The notes beneath the pieces were generated by a model. The model was not told the DNA's origin. It was given only the letters and a program-made list of their open reading frames with translations, and did no database searches. Source: Poronia punctata (taxonomy: Eukaryota; Ascomycota; Sordariomycetes; Xylariales; Xylariaceae). From it: 64,000 nt of DNA. The position numbers and the translations under genes were made by a program. The DNA lies in NCBI GenBank assembly GCA_022579005.1, contig MU401588.1, forward strand, positions 1 to 64,000, given 5' to 3'. Positions 25,385-37,100 of this stretch are shown piece by piece. Numbering within the stretch: position 1 is the stretch's first letter; the number at the start of each line of letters is the position of its first letter.

Positions 25385-27718
25385 ATGCCAGAGTACGATG
25401 GCCTGATGAGAGTGTTCTGGCCCAGCGACATTGTCATTGCGGATCACCCAGGTGTCCTTGTCGGTTGGCGGAATTCTGACTCGGATGTCGTCGTCGTCGC
25501 TGTGTTAGATCATGTCGAGGTGCGCCGAAATATCACGTTTTCCCTGCTCTGGCCCATTCCGCAGCTGACGTCAACGTAGCCGAAGAGTGTCGAGAATGCG
25601 CTGAAGACGGGTATACTGCTGCGAAATGCACGACATGCGGTCTCCAGGATATATGACCTTTGCGGTCAGACTTCCATGCATGTTTTGGGCATGGCCAACG
25701 CAATCGACTGTGCTACCTGTGATCCGTCGTGGGTTCAGGTCACGGCCAACCCTCATGAACGAATTCCGAGAGTCACGTGTGCGAAAGCCTCTAGTATCCA
25801 GACTATCATATTCGACCGCCCAAATCCTGTTCGGATGCAGTACATCTCCTTGAACCCGATATCCCTCTCATTAAGCGACAAGCATCACGCCTTATATGGA
25901 GGTTCCCAGGACTCCGAGGGGGAGGAGGAGAAACAGGACGAAAAGAACAATCGGAAAATCAGCCAACTATTAGAAAAGGTGAAGCAGCACTCGGTCGTAC
26001 GTCGCCTGCCTTCATCGAAAGACAAGGCCCTTGTGAAGATAGTGAATCAGATCAACTGGGCCTGGGAGCTTGAGAAATTACTGCAGAAGAATGTGTCTCT
26101 CATAGGTCCTCGTCCTAAGCGCACGCTGAGTGTGTCGGAACGCGTCGTGGAGCAGGCCACCGAGATGCGCGACAACATAGTTCTCTGGGTTTGGGATATG
26201 ATTATCCTATACGTCTTCCCCGTCATTCGGCGAATATCGATATTCACAATCGTCGTATACCGACTTATAGCCGAAGTACTACTTCTCGTCCTCGAATGGC
26301 GACTTCGCCCTAGTTCGCCCGCGCTCAAGGACATCTCGGCAACGGCACAGCAAGTGGAGATTCGCCTACAGCAATTCTGCTATTGGCCCATGCAGTACGT
26401 GAAGTTGCGTCTACGAAAGAATGACTGGGATAGTGTCACAACCAGCCATCCCGAGTACATACGGTTCTACAACAGTTTGTGGCTCGTGGCCAATGATGTG
26501 ATTATCGGCATTGCCCTAGGCTATTACATAGTCGAGAACTCGGACTGGGTGGCTGACAAGATCAACATGCTTCTGGATAAGTATACCATCACCGCTTTGC
26601 AAAGTAGTATATCGTGGCTTATGGGCTGGCCGGCCGGTCTGAAACTGAACAGCGAGTTGGCCTTGTTCCTGGGCGACCTTTTCTTATGGGTCATCGACTA
26701 CTGGTCGAGCTGTGCTAAGACGCTGGAACCCGCTTTGCCGCGGATTATATGGTTCGTGGGATGCTCCAGCTTTGCCGGCGCTAGCTTGCCCATCGCCTTG
26801 TTATCCGATCTCCTCTCAGCCCTTACCCTCCATATTCATTCCTTCTACCTGGCCTCGGCGCGCATCTTCCACTGGCAGTTGACCATTCTCCTATCGCTGT
26901 TTCAACTCTTTCGCGGGAAGAAGTACAACGTGCTTCGAAACCGAGTAGATTCCTGTGATTACGACCTTGACCAGCTACTTGTCGGCACCATCCTGTTCAC
27001 TCTACTGTCCTTCTTGTTGCCGACGGTCATTGTTTTCTATCTAAATTTTGCCCTTGCGCGTATGGTCATCATATCGCTCAAAGCCGTTTTTGACACTCTG
27101 TTGTCCTGTTTAAATCACTTCCCGCTATTTGCCTTGATGCTGCGGGCTAAGGATCCCCGTCGTCTTCCAGGTACGCTTGCTTTCCCTCGGTCACTGTGGT
27201 CATTGTTGACTTTGCTAATTCGCACTATAGGCGGTATACGCTTTGAGCTTCGTGATACCCAATATAGACATATTAGTAATTCTGCAACGTCCACCCCATA
27301 TCCAGCCTCACCAACGTCGGTGATACATCTAAAGGTGATATAAATCCCCCCTTTCTATTTGTGCTGGGGGTCGTTGCTAACCAACACTGTGTAGCCGGTG
27401 CCTCTCGAGTTCACTGCCATGTTCCACCAGTACTTTCAGATGGGTGGCCGGCTTCGCAAACATTACCTATCACCTCGGGTGGTATCGTGTCTCGTCACGG
27501 GACGGTTCGTACCTCCGATACACAGAAAAGTATTGTACTCGCTGCAGTATAGCATGCTTCCCGCTCGGCGGCCGGGTATAGCGGATATATGGGAGGCTCT
27601 TAATTCGCTGCCAGCTAAGAAGCCTGTGAGGTTACATTCTTATGGCGTGGCAGCTCACGTCAATACGCTTAATGGACGACGACATATGAATGGACGGGCA
27701 TCACGAGGGCTGAGATAG
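25385..27718 (+). CDS. gpi1: GPI-GlcNAc transferase subunit Gpi1 (PIG-Q)
   Basis: Subunit of the ER-membrane complex that moves GlcNAc from UDP-GlcNAc to phosphatidylinositol, the first step of GPI-anchor synthesis. Gpi1 stabilises the complex. Four exons (25385-25519, 25580-27170, 27231-27334, 27395-27718) make 717 residues. Family marks: MRVFWPSD near the N-terminus, VGWRNS, QYISLNPISL, YNSLWLVANDVIIG, and the conserved LEFTAMFHQYFQ after the last intron. At least five hydrophobic helices lie between about residues 240 and 580. The start could also be the Met at 25406. I prefer 25385 (MPEYDGLMRVF), which resembles other fungal Gpi1 starts. The first intron (25520-25579) contains a stop, so the gene is easily misannotated as starting at 25676. 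Confidence 0.95.
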
Positions 27719-28529
27719 GGAAAGGATAAATTAATCGGGGATTTTCTGGGTTGGAATGGCGTTGGTGAAACTGGGTGAAACTTGAGGCAATAAAAGAAAG
27801 ACAGACATAGACTAGGTAGATTTCGGATAGTCTCAGCGATTCTATATATACGGCAATGGAATTTCAAGACTTTAAAACATGTTTGCTCTTAAGATTTGCA
27901 TCGAATCTGGTATAGACGTACTCCAAGTAGGTATAGGGTGTTGTTTATTCCTCGTAGAATCATAGCCAAGACTCGGAAAGGTCTCTAGAGATGGTTGATT
28001 AGCAAAGGCAATAAACTTGAATGTGATCAAGGACTCGGACACTTTAGCCGTCCATTCATTCTTATTGTGGCCCTTCTGATTACTAACCAAGGGGTAAGTG
28101 CGTCCAATGTTTGTAGCCAAGCCTTGATATTTCCCCTTCGAGATGCGTGATATGGCAGGTACATTCGACATATTACTGTAGCATCACGAAATAGGTATAT
28201 GTGGATCCATGGTATCTTTTCTTCAAGCTTTTCAATGCCCATCTGCACAACATACATGACACTTGGATACTAGGTATCTGGAATATTTAGAAAGCATGAC
28301 AAAGGTAAGTTCGTCGGGCAAGGTAATTGCTTCTGATAGGTCCCGATCATCAAGGACGAATTGCCGTCCACGAGTAGACTAACCTACGAGTAGACATTAT
28401 GTTCGAAGACATTACTAATTTGCTGCAGAGAATCCTTGTTTTCCTTGCAGCTGAACCTTTTTTTTTTTCTTGGATAGTTTCCAAGTTAGGAAATACACTC
28501 GGCAACTTACGTGGGGTTTGCCTTGGATA

Positions 28530-28530
<1 letters not shown>

Positions 28531-28563
<33 letters not shown>
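28531..28563. repeat. (ACG)11 microsatellite
   Basis: A perfect 33-base run of ACG (equivalently GAC/CGA) in intergenic DNA. It is CpG-rich and unmutated, which argues that this stretch has not been exposed to RIP-type mutation. Confidence 0.97.
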
Positions 28564-28564
<1 letters not shown>

Positions 28565-29901
28565 ATGATATGTTGATATATTCTCCTTAGGATAGATAAC
28601 CTATGTCATACTAGTGCTGGCCTGCACGTTATAGGATTAGGTAAGAACTTAGGTAGGAAGTCGCAAACCGACACGACATGGAAAGAACTCTTGAGGACAT
28701 ATACTTACTATATTAGGTATGTGTAGGTAAGTACTTGGTATAGAGTTCGCCAAGGGGACCCTTTACTCAAGCCTTAGCTGCATTAGATTCCAGTGTGTTG
28801 TTGCATGCCCCATTCATGACGGGTCCCTTGGCCTTGGGTAGGTAGACCCTACAGGCGTACCTACCTACTTTATTTATAACGACATACACGTACGTTACAT
28901 ATGTACCTGTATGTTGTACGTATCATCCAGTGTCCCAATAGTAATCCTCGATGGATTAGTGACTGCGAATTCCATCCCGCTTTAGATGTTGACAAGAAGA
29001 AAGGTACCAGACAAATGCAACAACAGATAGGATGCCATGAGGTCCACTTCGCTCCCGCTATCATAGGAAGATATCAACCCTTATGGTTTCTGAATCTTTT
29101 ACCCTGGTTGTGTCTCAGATGGGAATAATTGAGGTAGGTGCAGAAACATGCTTCGTTATTGACAAATTGATCATTCCAGTTGGTCAAATCTCGAACGTCA
29201 GGGCTTCTCTACTTTTCCCAGAGATAAAGACATCCCATGTGTCCTGACCATACAGTATTTACCTATCAGGGGTAACACAATACATACATGTCCCTAGTAG
29301 GTATGCTAGGACTTTGACAGTCATACGGGTGGGGCAGGGCCAAGGCAGTCGACTCCTTGTATCGCTGCACACTTGACATGGCCGCCGACCGAACGGCTAA
29401 TCCTTACCGACGGGTATCTGCAATGTTGTTAGGGTCCTCCCGTGTATGGTAATCATATCGTGCCGGGCCATTCGACCGAGCCTCTCACCAATGCTTATCT
29501 AGCGGAGACTGAGATTCGCCATAACTCTTCACTGCCGCTTCCAGCCCTTGGGCCTTCACCACCCAAGTCATGAAAGATACCGAACCCTTGAAACGTCTTG
29601 TCATGAAAAGACCCGCCTTATGTGATAGGGTCGGATTCCGTCGACATCCGGGGTTTTCAACGATACTTGTTTTCCCTCATCGCCGTCCAGAGTCCTTCGT
29701 TGGCTTATGTGATGATTCGGTGTCGCTTTGTAATGAAATGAATGTACGGCTCGTAACGATCGGCGGCAAGGGGATGCGGCCGGCGTTTATCTCGTCTGGG
29801 TTGAGTTGATTATGAGATTTTGCATCTCACACGATACGTTAGTCAGAGAGGGAGGACTATTAGGGCCTCAGGATGTATTTCATTTCCTTCACGGTTGCCG
29901 A

Positions 29902-29907
29902 TATAAA
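29902..29907 (+). promoter_or_regulatory. TATA box upstream of the type III PKS
   Basis: A TATAAA string lies 126 bases before the ATG at 30033, followed by GGGGCGCGG. The distance suits a fungal core promoter with a short 5' leader. It is the clearest TATA-like element beside any gene in the window, in keeping with a regulated gene. Confidence 0.5.
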
Positions 29908-30032
29908 GGGGCGCGGACCTGCTAACTTAACTACGGGGAATATTCTGGGAGATCAGAAAACAGCTTCGACGAGCTTTTACCTTGCCTTACACCTTTTCAC
30001 TTCTTTATCTCGGATATTTATTTCTATTCAAA

Positions 30033-31302
30033 ATGGGTGGAAGCTGGTCCTCTCCCCCAAAGGCTGGTGGTTCTGAGAATCAGCCACAACAAGATGTAGA
30101 AGAGCACCTGACCATAACAGGTCTGGGTAGCGCATGGCCCGAAGCTGGTGTCGGTACAAAACAGCTACGGGAGTACGCGGAAAAACTCTATCCTGCCGAT
30201 TCACCATGGTCAGTCAAGTCCTTCAGAATCATAATCTACCCAACAACTCAAGGGAGCGCGTAACTTACATATCGATCGATAACTACATAGGCTACAGAAG
30301 CTCGTAATGGTAGCAGGCCAGACCGGCATCGAGAACAGAGCTGTCATCGAGTCCTGGAACGATGAAAAATGGTGGGGACCAACCCCCCCAACGATAGAGC
30401 AAGTCCACGACGAATTCGACAAGTACGCCCCTCCATTAACGGCACGCGCCGCCCGGAAAGCGCTGGATGAGAGCGGTATCGCGGCCTCCGCAATCACGCA
30501 CATGGTCTCGGTAACGGCGACGAACTGCAAATGTCCCGGATACGACCATCTCGTCGCCAAGGAACTAGGCATCTCGGAAGAAGCCGAACGATCGCTGATC
30601 GCCGGTTCCGGCTGTGCCGGCGGTCTCGCAGCGCTACGGGTAGCCAATAGCATGGCGTGTGCCGCTACCTTGAGGGGTCGGCCCGCGCGCATCCTAGTCG
30701 TCGCCTGCGAATTAAGTAGTATCAATCTCCGGGCCGAACTAGAAGCCGCACACAAGACGGGAAAGTTGCGCATCGGCGCCGCTCTCTTCAGTGATGGCGC
30801 AGCGGCCGTCGTTCTCTGTAATAAGCTCGCGCTGACGGAGAAGACGCCACGACTCTTCTCCATCGTCGACTGGGCTCAACACGTGTCCCCCGACACGTAC
30901 GATCAAGTCTCGGTCGACACGGGCTCAAATGGTTTCCTGGTATATCTATCAAAACACCTCCCAGGACATGCCGCCGCGGCTGTTCACATGCCTCTTCGGA
31001 GATTATTCGGCGGCGGCGGAAAGAACGAGAATGGTTTACCGGACCCGAAAAAGTGCGATTGGGCATTACATGCCGGCGGCGCGGCCATCATCCAAGGCGT
31101 GGCTAAATCAGTCGGAATAACCAACGGACAGCTCCGCGCTACTAACGAGATCTATCGTACAAAAGGAAACACTGCTAGCGTGACGGTGCTCGCTGTGTTG
31201 GATAAGTTACGGACCATGGGTCCCGGGACTAGGGATGTGGTTATATGTAGTTTTGGTCCGGGGCTGACTGTTGAGATGGCGCGGCTGAGGAGATATTGTT
31301 AG
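30033..31302 (+). CDS. Type III polyketide synthase (chalcone synthase superfamily)
   Basis: A homodimeric ketosynthase that extends an acyl-CoA starter with malonyl-CoA to form pyrones, resorcinols or related phenolics. Two exons (30033-30208 and 30291-31302), joined through PW-LQK by an 82-nt intron, give 395 residues, the usual family length. The catalytic triad is visible: Cys167 in GSGCAGG, His319 in WALHAGG and Asn352 in KGNTAS. The His-Asn spacing of 33 equals that of plant chalcone synthase. The C-terminal SFGPGLTVE corresponds to the family GFGPG loop. The N-terminus has a polar Gly/Pro/Gln extension (about residues 1-28) before the LTITGLG start of the fold. Product and starter cannot be predicted. 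No oxidase, methyltransferase, transporter or regulator gene lies beside it. Its neighbours are gpi1 and eIF2A. Confidence 0.96.
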
Positions 31303-31945
31303 ATTTTTTACATATAGATATTATATGAAAGGGTATGTATTTAAATAAATAAATTCGATCATGAAGAAAAAGTCAAAAGGTCTTGGGTTAATATAGTATG
31401 ACGCCCCCCCCCCTTGCTGGTGAATCTTACCCTTGACTAGGTAATCTAGATAGACTCAATCGTCGACAACATCTTTCTGACAATAAATCCAAATTCAAAT
31501 ATCATCTCATCTCCAAGTTAAATGGCCAGCTTCAGTTCTATCAGTCGGCGTATAACTGACTTCTTCTTCACGGTGCCCTTTTATACATGTTCGAACAACA
31601 GGCACGTTTCATTTACATCTACCCTGCGCTTGCTTGTAGGAATGCCATGTATCTAATATAGTACGAGCTAAAATTCGAGCATCACATATCAACTGTACAA
31701 GGAACCAAATCATGTTTATACGCGTATATGATTTATACGTATATATGGCAATGACGTGTAAAGTCTCAACTAAAACAAGGTCTGGATATGATGCACGTAT
31801 TTTCCATGTTTTATTCTCTAAAGTATCGCCATGGTACTAGACGCTGCCATGTTACCCTATAGCGATACCCCTATATTTCTCAATACAAATCGAAGCTAGG
31901 GACCTTGGACCCTATGCTCACATTTTCAAACGATTTGATCGATAT
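31303..31945. other. Convergent intergenic region, PKS and eIF2A
   Basis: 643 bases between two converging stop codons, with a C-rich run near 31403 and AT-rich strings such as ATTTAAATAAATAAA near 31340 that could serve polyadenylation. No coding signal seen. Confidence 0.65.
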
Positions 31946-34150
31946 TTAGGCCGCATTAGGGTCCTTTTCTACCGTCTCCAGTTCCTTGAGAACCGATGCC
32001 TTGGTGGCAATCTTCTTCATCTGCGTATCCTCCAGCTTCTCGCCACCGGCAAGTCGCATCTCGAGATCTTCAATCGCTCGGATCTTCTTTTGAAGACCAC
32101 GAAGCTTCTTGGAAGCCGGGTTTTGGCTGCCGGGAGACATCAAAGAGTCGGCCTCGGACGGTTGCGAAGAATTGACCTGCAATGGGGCTGCCGCCGGCTG
32201 TCCGTTTGGTGCATTCGAGCCGTTGGGCTGCTGTGCGTTGTTGCGATTGCGCCCCGTGTTGTTACCACCGGGGGCGTTGTGTCGCGAACGGCTTCGCTGG
32301 TGTCGCTGTTGGTGCTGTTGATTCCCACGACGCTCAGGGCTACGTCCCTCATTTCCAGAGTTAGGACCATGATCCTGGCTCGGGGGTGCCAATCCACCAT
32401 TGCTAGTGCCAGCACCAGCCACACCTGATTCGGCTTCTTTGGCCTTCTTGTTGTTCCGCTTCTTCTTGTTCTTCAATGCTGTCTTGGATAGAGCCTCGTC
32501 AGCAGCAACCGCCCCGGGTACCGGTGCGGCACCCGGAACAGCACGCGTACCCGACTCAAGCAAGTCGGCACCAGGAACCATGCGGCGCGGCCTTCCGAAG
32601 CCATTAGGGCCTACGTTAGAAGCCCCATTGCTCACCACATGAGCAGCACCCCCTTCGTCCTCACGTCGGAAATGGAGAGGCGTCGACATGCCGCGAGCAC
32701 CCGGGGGACGATATGCGCCGACCGGTTTGGATGGCGTTTTGACCGTACCCAAATACTTGAGGGCGGATGCATGAGGGGTCGGGATGGGATGTAACGGGTC
32801 GACCCGGGAAATGCTTTCGGGCAAGCATGGTCTCCACGACACGTTGTAGAGCTCGACCATGTCCTCATTATACATGATGCCGCCTCCCACATGCCAGAGC
32901 CTCACTCCGTTGTCAACGCGCAGGCGTGGCGAAGTCGTGGCAGTCATGATGAAGCGGCTATCGGGGCTCCATTGGCAAACGCTGGGGTTGCCACTTTCGA
33001 TGGTACAGACCTTTCGGTAATCCTTCTCCAGGTCGTATACGTCAATCTGACCCGCTAGATTGCCGAAGCCAGCGACCAAGGTAAACCGGCCAGTGGGCGA
33101 GAAGATGATGGTATTGCGTGGTCCTAGCGGGAACGTATGGGAAGCCACGGCGCGGTGATTGAAGATGGTAGTCTTCGCAGGCATGTAACCGTAGATGACT
33201 CCAAACTCCTTTCCGTTTGGCGACCAAGAAACGTCATGGATAGGCCCTTCCTTGTCGAGCGTGATGCGAGCATCAAGCGAGCCGTTAGCGTTCAACAGAT
33301 AGAGCGTTGTCTCGCCGTAATAACTCTTATTCGACTTATCCACTTCCGTCTGGGCCAGCACAAGCAAACTTGTGCCCAGGCTATTCCATTTTAGCTGGAC
33401 CTTGTCACCCTTGAAGAAAGTCTTTTGCGAGATCGGTGTCGTAAATTGAGGCACGTTGAAGACTTTCACCGCAGCTGGTTGGCCCTGATTTTGATGTGTC
33501 AGCAGAGCTGGAGTTGAACTAGGGTCAACAGCCCCTCCCAAGGCTCAAGCAATCCAAAAACATACCTTACGTTCGGGGATAAAGACGGCGAGGTTCTTGC
33601 TTTGCCCAGGAGCGATGGCAAAGTCCGTCACACCCTCAGCCCGCAGCTTGTTCCAGACTGTAGAAAGGTTGTCGCTACTATAGAATTGGACTTCGTTGGT
33701 CACAAGACGAGCGCAGACCTTTTCGTCCGAGGTGTACTGAAGATTCCAGCCGTTTTGAGATTTTTGAACAAATCGGCCGATGGGGGTTTTCTCAGCACTT
33801 TCGGGAAGGTCGTCGATTGTACGCCAGACCTTCAGATTCTTTGTCGCGTCTCCATTCTCGTCTTTGGCAGGTCGCTCCCAAGTGCTGACGTAGGTGCCGC
33901 GGGGAGAGAAAGCGACGTCAAATACGTTAGAGACGGCGAGCGTAGAAAGTACGTGGCCGACGGAGGCGTCGACGACGCAGACGATTTCATTGGAAGCCCA
34001 AGCGAGGAACCGGCCACAGGGCGAGTATACACAGCACCGCAAATTCCCTTCAGGCTTGACGAAACCAGGGAGGGTTTCGTAAACAGGGTCGGCGTCGGTT
34101 ACGCCGATCTCCTTCTGAGTTCGGTAGGCAAACTGCAATGGGGCCGCCAT
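31946..34150 (-). CDS. Translation initiation factor eIF2A
   Basis: Cytoplasmic factor linked to alternative, GTP-independent delivery of Met-tRNA to the small ribosomal subunit. It is distinct from the alpha subunit of eIF2. Two exons on the minus strand (34150-33566 and 33484-31946) are separated by an 81-nt phase-0 intron with a CTGAC branch point, and give 707 residues. The first about 450 residues form the beta-propeller, with WD-like blades (CVYSPCGRFLAWAS, VSWSPNGKEFGVIYG, IIFSPTGRFTLVAGFGN, CQWSPDSRFIMTAT and LYNVSWRPC). Then comes a low-complexity, Asn/Gln/Arg-rich linker with a KKKRNNKKAK basic patch. A C-terminal helix (KLRGLQKKIRAIEDLEMRL) is the conserved end of the family. The start is fixed by MAAPLQFAYRTQKEIG. 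Convergent with the PKS. Confidence 0.95.
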
Positions 34151-37100
34151 GACTAGTCAAAGTCACAGATACAACGCGTGTGCAGATTTGGTTACTTTCT
34201 TTTCTTGTCGTGGGGACCACGGCAACAAGATCCCTCGAGGGCACGGGATGTTTTGTTGATACAAGCGAACGTGGGTGCGAGCAGAAATCCGGTTGATTGA
34301 TCAACGGGGTAACGATTCGTTCGTGAAACCCTACAGGGGAGCTAGGCCAAAGTTAGTTTCTTCGCCCCCAAAACCACCAATCGACAAGAGACGGAAATCT
34401 CCAAGGCTGTTTGTTCGAGGCTGAGGGGATGTCGCCAAACGACGAGCGCGCGCGGATGACAATGTGTTGCTTTAGAGAGGAAGACGTTTTTAATCGCTCT
34501 TACCAAACTGCTCGATATTGTTGCCTGTTCAAAAGGGTCGGTAAGGGTCGGTCGATGACTCAACGTCACACAACAATGGCCTGTTTATTATCGATCGGAA
34601 ATTTTAGATCAAAACAAGGCCCGGATCCAGCGTTGGAGAGACGATACCGGACGGTAGAACGTCAACCGCAACGGCAAGAATAGAAGTAAAAGGGAAGTTG
34701 ACAGGCCACCCAGACCAAAAGAGGCGATTGACAGTGGATGGTTGGTGGGTTGACGTGACGTGACGGAGCGTGCAAGGGGCTAAGGAAAGAAAAGAAGAAG
34801 AAAGACAAGAAATGAATATCTCCACTTACCGTGTGTTATTATTATCGATTTTAGGTTTCTCTTTTTTTTTTTTTTTTGCATTTGCCTTTTCGCTGATGCC
34901 CGTTAAAAATTTCCTGCCTCGTGATTCGCTATCCAGTGTTCGCGGGGGGTTTCGGCTGCCCCCGAGGCCCACTACGAGTAGCCTTAGGTAAGTAATTTTG
35001 TCTAGGTACATGTAATCTTGCTAAACCACTGCAGAATTAGGGTCAAATTCACACGTTCTGCCAAGAATTTGAGAGATGTCATTTCAACTTCGACTCCGAC
35101 AGACATCGTCCAGAGTCCAGACATGATTATAGCTATAACAGAATGGACTGCATATCATGTATGTTTCATATTTAGGTGAGTTGTTTATGTACACGTAGGT
35201 AAATAATATGGGATATACTCACTTACCTGGGAGGAACAGAGGTAGCGAAGTACTGCAACGTAGTGGGGGACTAACACGGCCCCAATCCGAGTCGCTGCCC
35301 AACGCCGTCGGGACACAAGAACACATGCAAGGTTCCGGCTGAGGATGCCTTTTCACAGGCAGACGTCCGTCTCATGTGGATTTGACATTGTCAGACTATC
35401 TACTCATAAGCACCTACCTGTACTATAGAAACCGAAGGGTCACAGTGTGTGGCTTTAAGATAAGCCACCACGTGGCGGTCCTTACTTACTTACTTAGTCG
35501 TTAAGGCGCTACCAACTCGCAAAAGTCATGTCTACCATGATTCGAACCCGACAATCATGTGCGTCAGTTCCCCAGTATCCCTTTCCCGGACTGATAAGGT
35601 TCGGACCGCATAGTCGGGGCTATCCCTACTATGCGAACGAGAGGCTTGTTGGTCTAATTTTCACTTCCCTAGTCATTCATGCAGGGACTGAGGTGGTTCA
35701 GGGGCTCCAGCACATCGACCAGCGTTGTTTGCCTGCCTCTTTAATGGACTGCTTACATTGGTGTTTGGCCACCCAACACATTGGTGAACTCAACTACAGC
35801 AGTTAGGTAAAGGGTCAACAGGACCTCGGCTCAACAACGCATCCGTAGGGTATACCTACCCGTGTCAAACTGACGGGACGGCTCGGCTTCGTGTTCGTTA
35901 TCAAGGGCCACACCCAACTCTCGTCGTATACGACTGGTATTACATCTTCCTCTGTAAGGATATCAAACAAATAGTTGCGCTAGGTCTCGTGGTAGGCTAG
36001 TCACAAACCTAACAGCACCTAACAAGCGCATGGTAATATCAAGTTGCCAGGTCGGTAATTATTCTACAGAATAGGAACATACGGTACAACACACACGGTT
36101 TCCGCCTCATACTAAATAAAGGAGCTGCATTATTCAGTTACAGAGAAAAGAACAATGTATATGTTCTATGAGTTGAAGCAAATCTTCATCAACAAGCGAA
36201 ACGTGCTTATTCGGTGTTGCTTATAGCGGGAACTGGGGATACACAACTAGATCAACCCCCCCTTGACAAAAGGGCAGAGTCTCCATCCTTGTGATATGAA
36301 ACTGTTAATATTGTAATGACCTTAGTTATGACCAACAGAAACCACCGCGATATTCTAAGATAGGTTACTTACTTCCGCGGCACGAACCACGTCCGAGTGC
36401 CGAGTCCCTGCACCACGTACGGGTGAAATAGATGTAATAGCCTTATATACGACTCTTACCTAACCCAGGGGGCACTGGTAGAGAGACATTATCTATGCTG
36501 CCACTCCGAGATCTGGACATGGTCACTCACACCTCTATGTAACTGGATCAAGACAAGAGGAAGTTTTCAAACGCTACCTGATCTTAGCTGATAGGAAGCA
36601 TATCCGACCGACTCTTCTGCTCGTCGTGATATCGTACTAATCCTCTTCGCGAATGCCAGCTACTTACACGCTATTCACTGATCACAGTATGGTGTAAGGT
36701 TAGACGGTACCTACCTATTCCCCCCTCATGACAAGAGTACTTACAAAACAGGATAATCCTCTTCCTTGACGTCAAGATCCGACATTCACCTCTACCAAGC
36801 GGAAGACCACAACCACTCTCGTCGTCTTTTCAATTGCTTTTCGGGGAAGTCTCCGAGTATACTTTAAGACCTCGTCGTAATGCACCATTGAGGCAGTCCT
36901 CACCAGTTCACCTCCTGAGTTGTGTATTCCAACCCCTTTCATAGCAATTACCTACCTAGATACGTACGTATTCGCTCCACGTAAGGCGCGTCAATGTAAA
37001 AAGAGAACCCATCAAGTAATGTCATCTTTCTATCAACGATTCTTGTGTCTACAACGGGGAGATAAAGGACACTTGTAGTAGACTAGACTAGGTTAGCATA

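Larger units (their letters stand above)
27719..30032. other. Non-coding stretch between gpi1 and the type III PKS
   Basis: About 2.3 kb with no coherent exon chain. It holds the gpi1 3' UTR, an (ACG)11 microsatellite, many TAGGTA/TACCTA strings (for example near 28650 and 28855), and the PKS promoter at its right end. Confidence 0.65.

Noticed and set aside
27719..34150. Secondary-metabolite gene cluster around the type III PKS
   Set aside because: No P450, methyltransferase, oxidase, transporter or transcription factor gene is present. The flanking genes are conserved housekeeping genes.
35500..35565. tRNA-like strings on the minus strand (a T-loop-like GGTTCGAATC and a D-arm-like AGTTGGTAGCGC)
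   Set aside because: They lie in the wrong order for one tRNA, the T-stem does not pair, and no acceptor stem forms.
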